Assembly (NCBI RefSeq): GCF_013213835.1
Contig: NZ_JABSSU010000001.1
Location: 124,001 to 188,000, forward strand
Length of the DNA: 64,000 nt
Reading direction: 5' to 3'
Source of the DNA: Winogradskyella sp.
Lineage (GTDB): Bacteria > Bacteroidota > Bacteroidia > Flavobacteriales > Flavobacteriaceae
Positions 27,231 to 36,341 of this stretch are shown in pieces. Numbering within the stretch: the first letter of the stretch is position 1; each line of letters opens with the position of its first letter. Under the pieces are notes generated by a model, which saw only the letters and a program-made list of their open reading frames with translations, had not been told where the DNA came from and did not search any database. Position numbers and translations under genes: made by a program.

Positions 27231-27896
27231 ATGAAGAAACTAATAAATTTCACATTCATTTATCTAATTTCAATAATCATTGTCTCATGTAATGATAAAC
27301 CAACACGCACAAATGAAGGTGTTATAACTTCGAAACAAACCATTTACAGTAGTATTCCAGAAGTTCAAGAGCAGTTTGATAAGTATGATAATACGCCAAT
27401 AAAGACTTATTTTAAAAATGGAAAATCTAGAGTGGAGATAACAAGTCCAATTGTAGGCAATATTATTGGCATCGTTGATGCTAATACTATGAAGTCTATT
27501 TCATTTATTAATGGTCCGTCGGGTAAATTATTTACAAAAAATGAGCTTGATAATGACAGACTTGATGAACTTTTAAAAAATATTTCTGTAGAAGTAGGTT
27601 CTGAGACCAAAGTCGTTTTAGGTTATGAATGTCAACAGTATATAGTCACCATTGACCAAGACAGTAACAAGATTAGAATGGAAATGTTTGTGACACCAGA
27701 AATTGAACCCGTTTTTTCAGGAGAACAATTAGAATTGTACAAAAAGATTGATGGTTTTCCAATGTATATGGTAATGGAGATGAATCAATTTGGGAATGAA
27801 TTGAAAAGAATTACTGAGGTGGTAGATTTAGAAGTTGTCGAAGTTTCTGATGATAAGTTTGATATGACACCACCTGAAGATTACAAAGAGTTATAG
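27231..27896 (+). CDS. Hypothetical lipoprotein (DUF4412-like)
   Basis: Starting at 27231 the protein has a clean lipoprotein signal with Cys20 (ISIIIVSC). The frame is open from an ATG at 27201, but that codon sits directly on the T-tract of the mdh terminator and would spoil the signal peptide. The mature part has a beta-rich pattern (NGKSRVEITSPIVGN, GYECQQYIVTIDQDSNKIRM, GFPMYMVMEMNQFGNELKRI) like DUF4412 proteins; I am only fairly sure of that. 221 residues, function unknown. Upstream of the SecD-like gene, same strand. Confidence 0.7.
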   Translation: MKKLINFTFIYLISIIIVSCNDKPTRTNEGVITSKQTIYSSIPEVQEQFDKYDNTPIKTYFKNGKSRVEITSPIVGNIIGIVDANTMKSISFINGPSGKLFTKNELDNDRLDELLKNISVEVGSETKVVLGYECQQYIVTIDQDSNKIRMEMFVTPEIEPVFSGEQLELYKKIDGFPMYMVMEMNQFGNELKRITEVVDLEVVEVSDDKFDMTPPEDYKEL

Positions 27897-27946
27897 TATA
27901 TAATTGATATTACAAGTAAATTAATGCTTTCAGTCTTTATTTTTTC

Positions 27947-27954
27947 TATATTTG
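27947..27954 (+). promoter_or_regulatory. -7 promoter element, leaderless, for the SecD-like gene
   Basis: TATATTTG, exact TAnnTTTG match; only 4 bp separate it from the ATG at 27959. If used, transcription would begin at or next to the start codon. Confidence 0.5.
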
Positions 27955-27958
27955 CCCG

Positions 27959-28567
27959 ATGAAAACAAAATTGTATTTTGGTATTCTACTTGTCTTATTG
28001 ATCTTCCTCGGGAGACAGTTAGAAAATAGAGTTGTACCAAATCAGCAAATTCTTCTAGAGTTTTCAGAATTAGACTTATCAAAACAAGACACTAATAGAG
28101 CGATTGAGGTCATACAATCGAGATTAGAAAATGTAGGTGTTACCAATATTCAAGTTCAACAGCCAAGTGAAGGCAAGTTGAAAATCGTTTACTTTAGCGA
28201 TTCAGATGTTCAATATATTCAGACACAGCTTTTAAATGAAGAAGGTTATAAGGTGTGTGTAGATCAGAATGATCAAGTACCGGAAGGACTTCCAAAAGAA
28301 ACGCTTAAAAAGTACAAACTGAATATTTCTGAAATCCAAAAAGACATCAATACAGATTGGGATTTTGATGGTGTTCAGGTTGTGGAGTTAAATCAAAAGA
28401 GTGATAGATTTAACAAACCTAAAGTAAAAACTTTTGCGGTAACGATAAGTCTTCAACTTTCAAATCTTATTGAACATGTAGCTCTAAAAGCTAACTATAA
28501 TCCTTCGATCGTAAGTGATAATTTACACTATAAAATTCCAGAAATACGAGCTGGACCCTTATCTTAA
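27959..28567 (+). CDS. Small SecD-like (P1 head) membrane-anchored protein
   Basis: 202 residues with one N-terminal membrane anchor (LYFGILLVLLIFLGRQL). The next part reads QQILLEFSELDLSKQDTNRA, IEVIQSRLENVGVTNIQVQQ, then GKLKIVYF. This matches the periplasmic P1 region of the neighbouring SecDF (AFEVLRNRIDGFGVSSPNIQ, RILIEL) in order and pattern. No further transmembrane helices are present, so it cannot be a translocase on its own. It may be a diverged duplicate or an accessory factor. It lies 161 bp upstream of secDF, with its own promoter for each gene. Confidence 0.65.
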   Translation: MKTKLYFGILLVLLIFLGRQLENRVVPNQQILLEFSELDLSKQDTNRAIEVIQSRLENVGVTNIQVQQPSEGKLKIVYFSDSDVQYIQTQLLNEEGYKVCVDQNDQVPEGLPKETLKKYKLNISEIQKDINTDWDFDGVQVVELNQKSDRFNKPKVKTFAVTISLQLSNLIEHVALKANYNPSIVSDNLHYKIPEIRAGPLS

Positions 28568-28662
28568 TTGAATTATATCTAAAATAATTCAAGAAACTTC
28601 GAAATAGCTTTTCATTCAATCAAAAAAAGCAAAACACAAATTAATTTTAATAAATAAATCAA

Positions 28663-28693
28663 TTGTCTGATATAGGCGTAAAACATATATTTG
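28663..28693 (+). promoter_or_regulatory. -33/-7 promoter of secDF
   Basis: TTG (28663-28665), 20 bp, TATATTTG (28686-28693), 35 bp before the ATG. Confidence 0.6.
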
Positions 28694-28728
28694 CGCGTTA
28701 AATTTTTAGACATTAAATAACTATAACA

Positions 28729-31700
28729 ATGCAAAACAAAGGAATAGTAAAACTGTTTGCGTTATTATTTGGTTTGGTAAGTATTTACCAATTGTCCTTT
28801 ACTTTTAAGGCTAACCAAATTGACGATGAGGCTAAGCAAGCAGCTGTAGCTAAGTATGATGAATCTGTAGCAGATTATCAAGATTTAAGAACTCAGTTTG
28901 AGATAGATTATATCGATTCATTAAAAACTGATAAAATAGAAGTTGACGATAAGTTAGAACCAATTGAGGTATATAATTTAGGCTTTTCTCAATATACGTA
29001 TTCTGAGGTAGAGGAGAATGCCATGAAATTAGGTCTAGATCTTAAAGGTGGTATTAATGCTATTATTCAAGTATCTGTAAAAGATATATTAAAAGGTCTG
29101 GCTAATAATTCAAAAGATCCAGTCTTCAATAAAGCATTAGATGATGCTGAAGAATTACAAAAGGATGCGCAAGAATCATATTTACAATCATTCTTTAGAG
29201 CGTTTGACGCAATTAAAGGTGATACAAAATTAGCGTCCCCAGATATCTTTGCTAATCGTGATTTGAGTGACGATGTAAAGTTTGATATGACTGATGATGA
29301 GGTAAAGGTTGTCTTAGAGAAAAAGATTGACGAATCAATAGTTTCGGCATTTGAAGTATTAAGAAATCGTATCGATGGTTTTGGTGTATCCTCACCAAAC
29401 ATACAACGTTTAGGGAATTCTGGTCGTATTTTAATAGAATTGCCAGGTGCTAAGGATAAGAAGCGTGTGGTAGATATCATCACTAAAACTGCACAATTAC
29501 AATTCTGGGAGACTTATAAGGTTGAAGAATTGTTTCCTTATATCATTCAGGTGAACCAAACAATGGTAGAGGCTGCTAAAGCTGATGAAGACGTTGAACA
29601 AACTGAAGAAACAGTAGCAGATACTGAAGAGCAAGATGATGCAGCAAGCGTTATTGATGATTTAACTGGTCAGATTGAAAGTGATTCTACAAATGTTGCT
29701 GATGCAAACCCATTAGGTATTCAAGGTCCTGGTAATGGTCCGGTAATAGGAATCTTTTTAGCAAAAGATAAAAAGAAGGTTTTAGAAGCTTTAAATGCAC
29801 CTTCAAATAGAGCTACAATGGCTCCTGAAATGCGCTATGCTAAGTTTGTGTGGGGAGTTCAGGTTAAAGATTCTGAGTTTGCAGAGTTGTATGCTATTAA
29901 AGGAAACAGAGATGGTGTGCCTCAGTTAAGCGGTTCTGTTATTACTGATGCTAGACAAGATTATGACGAAATCAGTAGACCGGCTGTTAGTATGCAAATG
30001 AATGCTAAAGGTGCGAAAATCTGGGAGGAGATGACTAAAAAGGCAAATCAAGAAAATGGAAATATTGCCATCGTTCTTGATGATGTTGTGTATTCTGCAC
30101 CAGGTGTAAGTCAAGCTGGAGGTATATCTGGTGGAAATTCTAGAATTTCAGGTGCCTTTTCATTGACTGAAGCTGTGGATTTAGCAAACGTACTTAGAGC
30201 TGGTAAATTACCTGCATCCGCTGAGATAATTCAAGCTGATGAGGTTGGTCCATCTTTAGGTCAAGAAGCGATTGATAGTGGTATGAAATCATTCCTTATT
30301 GCATTAGCATTTGTATTATTATGGATGATATTCTACTACGGTAAAGCAGGTGTTGCTGCAGATATCGCTTTACTATTAAATATCTTATTAATATTTGGTG
30401 TACTTGCAAGTTTAGGTGCAGTATTAACGTTACCAGGTATTGCAGGTATTGTATTAACAATCGGTATTTCGGTTGATGCTAACGTACTTATTTTTGAGCG
30501 TATACGCGAAGAAATTGCAAAAGGTAAGTCGCAAAAGGAATCTATTAAAGATGGTTTCTCTAATGCGTTATCTTCAATCTTAGATGCAAATATTACAACT
30601 GGTCTTACGGCATTAATCCTTTTTGTGTTTGGTACTGGTCCGATTAAAGGTTTTGCTACAACTCTAATCATTGGTATTTTAACATCATTATTTACAGCAA
30701 TATTTATCACACGTTTGTTAATTGATTGGTATGTAAATAAAGGAGGGAAATTAGATTTCTCAACAGCAATGACTAAAGGTTTATTTAAAAATGTAAACAT
30801 CAACTTCTTAAAGAAACGTAAGATTGCGTATGTAATCTCAGGAGCATTAATCTTAGCGAGTTTAGGATCTTTATTTACGACAGGATTAGATCAAGGTATC
30901 GATTTTGTTGGAGGTAGAACCTACCAAGTGCGTTTTGAGCAAGCAGTAAGTACTGAAGAAATAACAAGTATTTTAAATGATAAGTCAGTATTTGGAAGTG
31001 CTGAAGTAAAAACGATTGGAGCAGATAATCAATTAAAGATTTCTACGAAGTATAAAGTAAATGATAACTCGGTTGAGGCTGATCAAGAAGTAGAGTCTAA
31101 ACTTTTTGAAGCATTAAAACCTTATTTACCAAGCGGAATGACATATACTGAGTTCCAAGATGGTTCTGGTGATGCTAAGATTGGAAAAATGTTATCTAGT
31201 AAAGTAAGTCCAACTATTGCTGACGATATTAAAAAGTCATCATTCTGGGCAGTATTAGGGTCTTTAGTAGTAGTATTCCTTTATATCTTATTTAGATTTA
31301 AAAGGTGGCAATTCTCACTTGGTGCAGTTGCAGCAGTATTCCATGATGTATTAATCGTATTAGGAATCTTCTCAATCGCATGGAAATTTATGCCATTTAG
31401 TATGGAGATAGATCAAGCATTTATTGCAGCAATCTTAACTGTAATTGGTTACTCATTAAATGATACCGTGGTTGTATTTGATAGAATTAGAGAGTTCTTA
31501 AATGAGCATACATCTTGGGAATTTGGAAAAACTATTAATACATCGCTTAACAGTACTTTAAGTAGAACATTAAATACTTCTGTAACTACATTAGTGGTAT
31601 TGTTAGCAATGTTCGCATTTGGTGCAGAGTCTTTAAGAGGTCTATTATTTGCATTAATCGTAGGTGTAATTGTAGGTACATATTCTTCTATGTTCATTGC

Positions 31701-31788
31701 AACGCCTTTAATGTATGATACAGCTAAAAAAGGTGATGCTGCAGAATCGCTTAAGAAAAAAGTGAAAGAAGAAGAGGAAGAAGCTTAA
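28729..31788 (+). CDS. secDF: Protein translocase SecDF (fused)
   Basis: Proton-driven accessory subunits of the Sec translocon, fused in one 1,019-residue chain as in other Bacteroidota. SecD part: N-terminal membrane helix, GLDLKGG motif (about 103-109), P1 domain with VLRNRIDGFGVS, an acidic low-complexity insert (about 284-320) and six-helix block with GIAGIVLTIGISVDANVLIFERIREE. SecF part from about 695: GIDFVGGRTYQV, then the second block with ILTVIGYSLNDTVVVFDRIRE. C-terminal acidic/basic tail. Own promoter and terminator. Confidence 0.97.
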   Translation: MQNKGIVKLFALLFGLVSIYQLSFTFKANQIDDEAKQAAVAKYDESVADYQDLRTQFEIDYIDSLKTDKIEVDDKLEPIEVYNLGFSQYTYSEVEENAMKLGLDLKGGINAIIQVSVKDILKGLANNSKDPVFNKALDDAEELQKDAQESYLQSFFRAFDAIKGDTKLASPDIFANRDLSDDVKFDMTDDEVKVVLEKKIDESIVSAFEVLRNRIDGFGVSSPNIQRLGNSGRILIELPGAKDKKRVVDIITKTAQLQFWETYKVEELFPYIIQVNQTMVEAAKADEDVEQTEETVADTEEQDDAASVIDDLTGQIESDSTNVADANPLGIQGPGNGPVIGIFLAKDKKKVLEALNAPSNRATMAPEMRYAKFVWGVQVKDSEFAELYAIKGNRDGVPQLSGSVITDARQDYDEISRPAVSMQMNAKGAKIWEEMTKKANQENGNIAIVLDDVVYSAPGVSQAGGISGGNSRISGAFSLTEAVDLANVLRAGKLPASAEIIQADEVGPSLGQEAIDSGMKSFLIALAFVLLWMIFYYGKAGVAADIALLLNILLIFGVLASLGAVLTLPGIAGIVLTIGISVDANVLIFERIREEIAKGKSQKESIKDGFSNALSSILDANITTGLTALILFVFGTGPIKGFATTLIIGILTSLFTAIFITRLLIDWYVNKGGKLDFSTAMTKGLFKNVNINFLKKRKIAYVISGALILASLGSLFTTGLDQGIDFVGGRTYQVRFEQAVSTEEITSILNDKSVFGSAEVKTIGADNQLKISTKYKVNDNSVEADQEVESKLFEALKPYLPSGMTYTEFQDGSGDAKIGKMLSSKVSPTIADDIKKSSFWAVLGSLVVVFLYILFRFKRWQFSLGAVAAVFHDVLIVLGIFSIAWKFMPFSMEIDQAFIAAILTVIGYSLNDTVVVFDRIREFLNEHTSWEFGKTINTSLNSTLSRTLNTSVTTLVVLLAMFAFGAESLRGLLFALIVGVIVGTYSSMFIATPLMYDTAKKGDAAESLKKKVKEEEEEA

Positions 31789-31811
31789 GCAGTTACGACA
31801 GATTAAATATA

Positions 31812-31840
31812 AAGGCCTTTCTGAAAAGAAAGGCTTTTTT
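31812..31840 (+). terminator. Rho-independent terminator of secDF
   Basis: 8-bp stem GCCTTTCT/AGAAAGGC with loop GAAA and a T-tract, 26 bp after the stop codon. Confidence 0.85.
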
Positions 31841-32009
31841 GTTTTAGGAAGTATTAGAAATGAATAATTATTATTGATGTATGTTAATATAGTGCATAAA
31901 AAAACAGGTCAAATTAGTTTTGTTGACATATGATAACTTTTATCAAATAGAAGTTGTGTAATTTTATCTTGTCTATAAAATACTTCTTATAAGCGGTATA
32001 AAAATTAGT

Positions 32010-32078
32010 ATGGGATTATTAGACAATTTAAAAAAGGGCATATTTGGGATATGCCCTTTTTTTATGCCTTCTTTTTAG
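32010..32078 (+). other. 22-codon ORF running into a terminator
   Basis: ATG at 32010 opens MGLLDNLKKG and then reads through the hairpin at 32030-32062 to a TAG. The first ten residues look like a real N-terminus, the rest is hairpin-encoded. It may be a truncated gene relic or chance. Confidence 0.25.
32030..32062. terminator. Bidirectional terminator between secDF side and the hydrolase gene
   Basis: Perfect 14-bp stem (AAAAAAGGGCATAT / ATATGCCCTTTTTT), 5-nt loop, with T-runs on both strands; serves the minus-strand operon ending at 32075. Confidence 0.88.
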
Positions 32079-32932
32079 GAATGGTTTTCTATCCATTCTT
32101 CAGTCATTTTCCAAAGCGAAGGTTTAAATGCTTCTCTAAAAAAGCCAAAATGTCCAATATTTGGAATACCTAATTCTTCAGGAACCAGATGACGTCGATC
32201 AATTTTAGCGTTAATAAATTGTTGAGCTAGCCAATCCACTGCAGATTTGGAGGCATACTCATCTTTAGGTACACTAAGAATTAACATTGGTTTATCATAA
32301 ACAGCAAACATGGTGTTTTCATGTTTCAACTCACTTAATATGTAATCTGGCTTTTTGCCCCAAGCACTCCATTGTTTCACCATATTTTTTGGTAAGCTCT
32401 CAAACAGACCCAATTTTTTAGCAGGAAAATATCCAAATATCGGCGTAAAAACGGGAATTAAGGCGTTCCAAAAAACATATAGTTTAAATCGTTCAAAGCC
32501 TTTCCAATGCTTCCAATAACCGCTTTGAGAAGCTACAGTCACAATGGCGTCAACTTTATCTAGACTTTTGTTAAAGCTTAGGATTTGACCACCAATACTA
32601 TGCGTGACTAAAATAAGTTTATCGTATGGATGTTTTAGTTTTGCATAGTCAACAACTGCTGCTTGGTCATTTTCGCCCCAAGACTTAAGATCTGTGTCAA
32701 TTTCCTTTAAAGGCTTCCTCTTGGATTCACCGATACCATAATAATCAAAGGTATAAACGGTATAACCTAAACTTGAAAAATGATTAGCAAATTTTGAATA
32801 ATATCTTTGAAGAACTCCAGTCGCAGAAGAAATAATGATGCTTTTATCGATTGGTGTGATTGGCTTGAAAATTTTGACACCAATCTCATGCCCTAATTTA
32901 GTCTTTACATAATGCGTAATAGGTAAAGTCAT
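32075..32932 (-). CDS. Alpha/beta hydrolase (serine aminopeptidase S33-like)
   Basis: 285 residues. The nucleophile elbow is THSIGG with Ser112, YYGIGESKR gives the cap-strand motif and IGHFGFFRE near 266 carries the likely His. No signal peptide. Substrate unknown. Last gene of the minus-strand set lgt-DUF192-hydrolase; its ATG overlaps the DUF192 stop (TAATG), so coupled translation is likely. Confidence 0.82.
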   Translation of the reverse strand: MTLPITHYVKTKLGHEIGVKIFKPITPIDKSIIISSATGVLQRYYSKFANHFSSLGYTVYTFDYYGIGESKRKPLKEIDTDLKSWGENDQAAVVDYAKLKHPYDKLILVTHSIGGQILSFNKSLDKVDAIVTVASQSGYWKHWKGFERFKLYVFWNALIPVFTPIFGYFPAKKLGLFESLPKNMVKQWSAWGKKPDYILSELKHENTMFAVYDKPMLILSVPKDEYASKSAVDWLAQQFINAKIDRRHLVPEELGIPNIGHFGFFREAFKPSLWKMTEEWIENHS

Positions 32933-33426
32933 TACAATACATCATAAATTATTTTATCACCTTTTTTTAGCTGCCATTCTTCAGTTAAACCTGCGTAAAC
33001 TTCTAAAACATATTTTGCAGGTGCGTCTGACGGTAGAGAAGTTTCATCAAATGGTTTAGCATCTTTTTGAATACTTACAATTTCTTTAGCAGCATTGATG
33101 TAAATAATATCAAGTGGAAGTTTTGTGTTTTTCATGTAAAAGCTACGCATTTGTTCGTCAGGGAAAACAAATAGCATACCTTGGTTGGTGGCAAGACTTG
33201 TTCTATACATTAAGCCAGTTTGGGTCTCATATTCATTATCTGCTATTTCTATATCTAATATCTTGATAATAGAATCTGAAGTAGCAGTTCTTAAGGTTAG
33301 AATACCTTCTTTAGTGAATTTAGGTACAACTTTATCTGTAATGGTGTTAGTTGGTGTTTCATCTTTACAGCTGAAGATGACCACTAGTCCCATCATAATA
33401 ATTAGAAACCTAAATAATGCTTTCAT
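32932..33426 (-). CDS. DUF192 lipoprotein
   Basis: 164 residues; lipoprotein signal with Cys20 (LVVIFSCKDE), then a DUF192 domain: EIADNEYETQTGLMYRTSL, GMLFVFPDEQMRSFYMKNT, PLDIIYINAAKEIVSIQKDA, YVLEVYAGLTEEWQLKKGD. The fold is a small beta-barrel of unknown function. It overlaps lgt by an ATGA and the hydrolase gene by a TAATG, so the three are one translational unit. The neighbouring lgt makes the lipid anchor this protein needs. Confidence 0.88.
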   Translation of the reverse strand: MKALFRFLIIMMGLVVIFSCKDETPTNTITDKVVPKFTKEGILTLRTATSDSIIKILDIEIADNEYETQTGLMYRTSLATNQGMLFVFPDEQMRSFYMKNTKLPLDIIYINAAKEIVSIQKDAKPFDETSLPSDAPAKYVLEVYAGLTEEWQLKKGDKIIYDVL

Positions 33427-34352
33427 GAGGTTGGTTTTGTTTTAAAAACAAACATAAAATATAGTCCTATGAGTATAAATGGTACACTAAGAACTTGACC
33501 TGTATTCATAAACCAAACGTAGTCATCTCTTCCTTCAACTTGAGCTTCTTTTACAAATTCAACAAAGAATCTAACGGTCCAAAGTAGTACTAGGAATAAT
33601 CCAAATAGAAATCCTCTTTGCTCAGCCTTGTTAGTTTTCCAATAGGAATATAGCAAAATGAGGAACACAAAAATATAGCAGAATGCCTCATACAATTGGG
33701 TAGGATGTAAATAAGGAATAGCGTCTATATATTCTGAATATTTCGGATTGTTTTCCAAGGCTTTATAAGCGTCTTGAGTGTTTTTGATGCCTGTTATTTT
33801 AGAAACTTCATATTCGTTATAGTGTTCTTGAATAAATCTTACCCCAAAAATAGAATCAGTAGCCTTTCCAATAATTTCAGAGTTGATGAAATTTCCAATT
33901 CTTACAAATACGGCTCCCATAGCAACCGGTATTACGATTCTGTCTAATATCCAAATCCAAGATCGATGTGCTAGGTGTTTTTTTCTGTACAAATACATAG
34001 AGATAATCATACCAATTGCCGCTCCATGACTTGCAAGACCAGCAAATCCCGTAAACCTAAAACCATCTTTAAAACTGAATGGTAAAAACACACTAAAGAA
34101 ATCATCTTTAAAAAGTTCTGGTTGGTAAAAGATCACATGTCCTAATCTAGCACCTATCATAATTCCTAAAACTGAATAAATAAACAAAGCATCTAAGGCA
34201 TCGTTTTTTTCTCCTTCTTTTTTAAAAACAGGTTTCATAATTTGAAAACCAATTACAAAGGCAACGATCCACATTAGGCTATAAAAGTGAAGCTTGAAAA
34301 AACCTAAATCAATATATTTAATAGGATTCCACTCTATTTCTAGTAAAAACAT
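33423..34352 (-). CDS. lgt: Prolipoprotein diacylglyceryl transferase
   Basis: Inner-membrane enzyme that transfers diacylglycerol from phosphatidylglycerol to the lipobox cysteine, the first step of lipoprotein maturation; several lipoproteins in this window depend on it. Seven transmembrane helices, with GLASHGAAIGM (catalytic-region His), the signature VRIGNFINSEIIG, and HPTQLYEA. 309 residues. A possible -7 element TATATTTA lies at 34372-34379. Overlaps the DUF192 gene (ATGA). Confidence 0.96.
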   Translation of the reverse strand: MFLLEIEWNPIKYIDLGFFKLHFYSLMWIVAFVIGFQIMKPVFKKEGEKNDALDALFIYSVLGIMIGARLGHVIFYQPELFKDDFFSVFLPFSFKDGFRFTGFAGLASHGAAIGMIISMYLYRKKHLAHRSWIWILDRIVIPVAMGAVFVRIGNFINSEIIGKATDSIFGVRFIQEHYNEYEVSKITGIKNTQDAYKALENNPKYSEYIDAIPYLHPTQLYEAFCYIFVFLILLYSYWKTNKAEQRGFLFGLFLVLLWTVRFFVEFVKEAQVEGRDDYVWFMNTGQVLSVPFILIGLYFMFVFKTKPTS

Positions 34353-34429
34353 GTCAAAATCAATTAAGTCGTAAATATACTATTTTGAATGGCATTGAAA
34401 ATGAAGTTAACGTAATATTAATGACCTTA

Positions 34430-34601
34430 TTTAGTACAGGATCATAACCTTTGCCACCCAAGGCGACAGAGCGTTAAGAAAATGTACGGTGTACATTTTT
34501 AGAGAATGGGCGAGCTGGCGCGCGAGGGAAAATTTTTAGTTGTCATCCTTTTTAGGTACAGGATCATAACCTTTGCCCCCCCAAGGATGACAACTAAAAA
34601 T
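34430..34601. repeat. Rearranged yidD 3' end: direct and inverted duplications
   Basis: About 33 bp of the yidD tail (34551-34586, TACAGGATCATAACC...AAGG) is repeated at 34430-34463 with one indel. In addition a 19-bp inverted repeat has arms 34532-34550 and 34583-34601, so the final codons KKDDN-stop are the mirror image of the codons for IFSCHP. Between the copies lies a GC-rich insert with a hairpin (AAAATGTAC/GTACATTTT at 34479-34499) and GAGCTGGCGCGCGAGGG. Confidence 0.7.
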
Positions 34602-34772
34602 CCTTTTAATAGCCAGTCTTCCACCTTTTAATAAACCATGAACTTCTAATGCTTCTTTTGCATAATGAGAGCATGTGGGTTGGTATCTGCAAGTGGCAGG
34701 AGTAAAGGGAGAAATAAAGTTTTGATAAAACTTAATAAGTAGTACAAAAGGATACGTTAAGATATTTTTCAA
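34536..34772 (-). CDS. yidD: Membrane protein insertion efficiency factor YidD
   Basis: 78-residue membrane-associated protein that assists YidC-dependent insertion. Family motifs: [32 protein letters not shown], and [13 protein letters not shown]. The start codon is TTG at 34772; no ATG is available and the family starts at this point. The C-terminus is unusual: KKDDN and the stop are encoded by one arm of an inverted repeat, and a second, frame-broken copy of the gene's tail lies just downstream. There is also a run of seven G's (sense strand) in the WGG codons. Located between cysS and lgt. Confidence 0.92.
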   Translation of the reverse strand: MKNILTYPFVLLIKFYQNFISPFTPATCRYQPTCSHYAKEALEVHGLLKGGRLAIKRIFSCHPWGGKGYDPVPKKDDN

Positions 34773-34797
34773 AGGACTTTTATTTCTAAATATAATA

Positions 34798-36279
34798 TTA
34801 ATTAGTTGTAAAGGTTGTGCCTTCTCTGCTGTCTTTAAGTTGAATTCCAGCTTCAGCTAGTTCATCTCTTATTTTATCTGATAAAGCAAAATCTTTATTT
34901 TGGCGTGCCTCATTTCTCATTTTTATTAAAATGTCAACAGCACCAGATAGTTTGTCTGCGCTAGAATCTTCTTTAGTTTCATTCACTAAACCGAGGACCT
35001 CAAAACTAAAATCGTGTAAGGTAGTTTTTAATAAATTTAAATCTTCAGCTGTCAACGATGCTTTATTGTCTTTAATTTGATTAATCAATTTAGCTCCTTC
35101 AAATAGATGTGCCACCAAGATAGGTGAATTAAAATCGTCATTCATAGCGTCATAACACTTTTGTCTCCATTCCGAAACATTAAATGTAGATGTGCTACTA
35201 GCCTTTAAGGAATCTGAAGTGTTAATAGCCTCCATAAGTCTATGGTATCCTTTTTCACTTGCTTTAAGGCCATCATCGGTTAGGTCTAAAATACTTCTGT
35301 AGGAAGATTGTGCATTAAAAAAACGAATTACACTTGGCGAATAAGCTTTGCTAAAAAACGTATTGTTTCCAGAAAGTAACTCGTGCGGATTAACAGTGTT
35401 TCCTGTACTCTTAGACATACGCTGACCATTAAGTTGTAGCATATTAGTATGTACCCAATAATTTACTGGGGCAATACCTCTTGCTGCCACATTTTGAGCA
35501 ATTTCACTTTCGTGATGCGGAAATTTTAAGTCGATTCCGCCACCATGAATATCAAAATGTTCACCTAAGTATTTTGTACTCATTGCTGTACACTCGATAT
35601 GCCAACCAGGAAAACCGTCTCCCCATGGCGAAGGCCACTTCATAATATGTCTAGAATCTGCTTTTTTCCATAATGCAAAATCTTGCGGATTCTTTTTATC
35701 ACTTTGACCTTGTAACTCACGCGAGTTATTAATTAAATCCTCTAATTTTCTTTTACTTAATACACCATACTCATGGGTTTCGTTGTATTTATGCACATCA
35801 AAATATACCGAACCATTTACAACATAAGCAAACCCATTATCAATAATCATTTTAATAATTTCAATTTGTTCAATTAAATGTCCTGTAGCAGTAGGTTCTA
35901 TACTTGGTGGTAAAAAATTTAAAGTATTTAACACATTATGAAAGTCCACAGTATAACGCTGCACAACTTCCATAGGTTCTAATTGTTCTAAGCGCGCTTT
36001 TTTAGATATTTTATCCTCACCTTCATCAGCGTCATTTTCTAAATGTCCGGCATCTGTAATGTTACGCACATAGCGTACTTTAAAACCTAAATGGGTTAAG
36101 TATCTGAAGATAACATCAAAAGACATGAATGTTCTTACGTTTCCAAGGTGAACATTACTATATACTGTTGGGCCACATACGTACATACCAATATTACCTT
36201 CGGTTATTGGTTTAAAAACTTCCTTTTCACCTGTTAAGGAGTTGTAGATTTTAATAATTTGATCTTTATAAAGTGGCAT
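34798..36279 (-). CDS. cysS: Cysteine--tRNA ligase
   Basis: Class I aminoacyl-tRNA synthetase. HIGH-type motif HLGN at 44-47 behind MYVCGPTVY with zinc-ligand Cys35; further zinc ligands in WHIECTAMS and [15 protein letters not shown]-type motif RMSKS in [14 protein letters not shown]. 493 residues, full length. Upstream is folE, downstream yidD and lgt, all minus strand, an arrangement common in flavobacteria. Confidence 0.97.
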   Translation of the reverse strand: MPLYKDQIIKIYNSLTGEKEVFKPITEGNIGMYVCGPTVYSNVHLGNVRTFMSFDVIFRYLTHLGFKVRYVRNITDAGHLENDADEGEDKISKKARLEQLEPMEVVQRYTVDFHNVLNTLNFLPPSIEPTATGHLIEQIEIIKMIIDNGFAYVVNGSVYFDVHKYNETHEYGVLSKRKLEDLINNSRELQGQSDKKNPQDFALWKKADSRHIMKWPSPWGDGFPGWHIECTAMSTKYLGEHFDIHGGGIDLKFPHHESEIAQNVAARGIAPVNYWVHTNMLQLNGQRMSKSTGNTVNPHELLSGNNTFFSKAYSPSVIRFFNAQSSYRSILDLTDDGLKASEKGYHRLMEAINTSDSLKASSTSTFNVSEWRQKCYDAMNDDFNSPILVAHLFEGAKLINQIKDNKASLTAEDLNLLKTTLHDFSFEVLGLVNETKEDSSADKLSGAVDILIKMRNEARQNKDFALSDKIRDELAEAGIQLKDSREGTTFTTN

Positions 36280-36341
36280 TGTTGGTCTGTTTATAAGTCT
36301 ATAACAATTACATTACAAAACTAGATATAATTGAATGAAAA

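Noticed and set aside
30336-30803. 155-codon minus-strand ORF inside secDF
   Set aside because: Antisense of conserved membrane helices; no family and no promoter.
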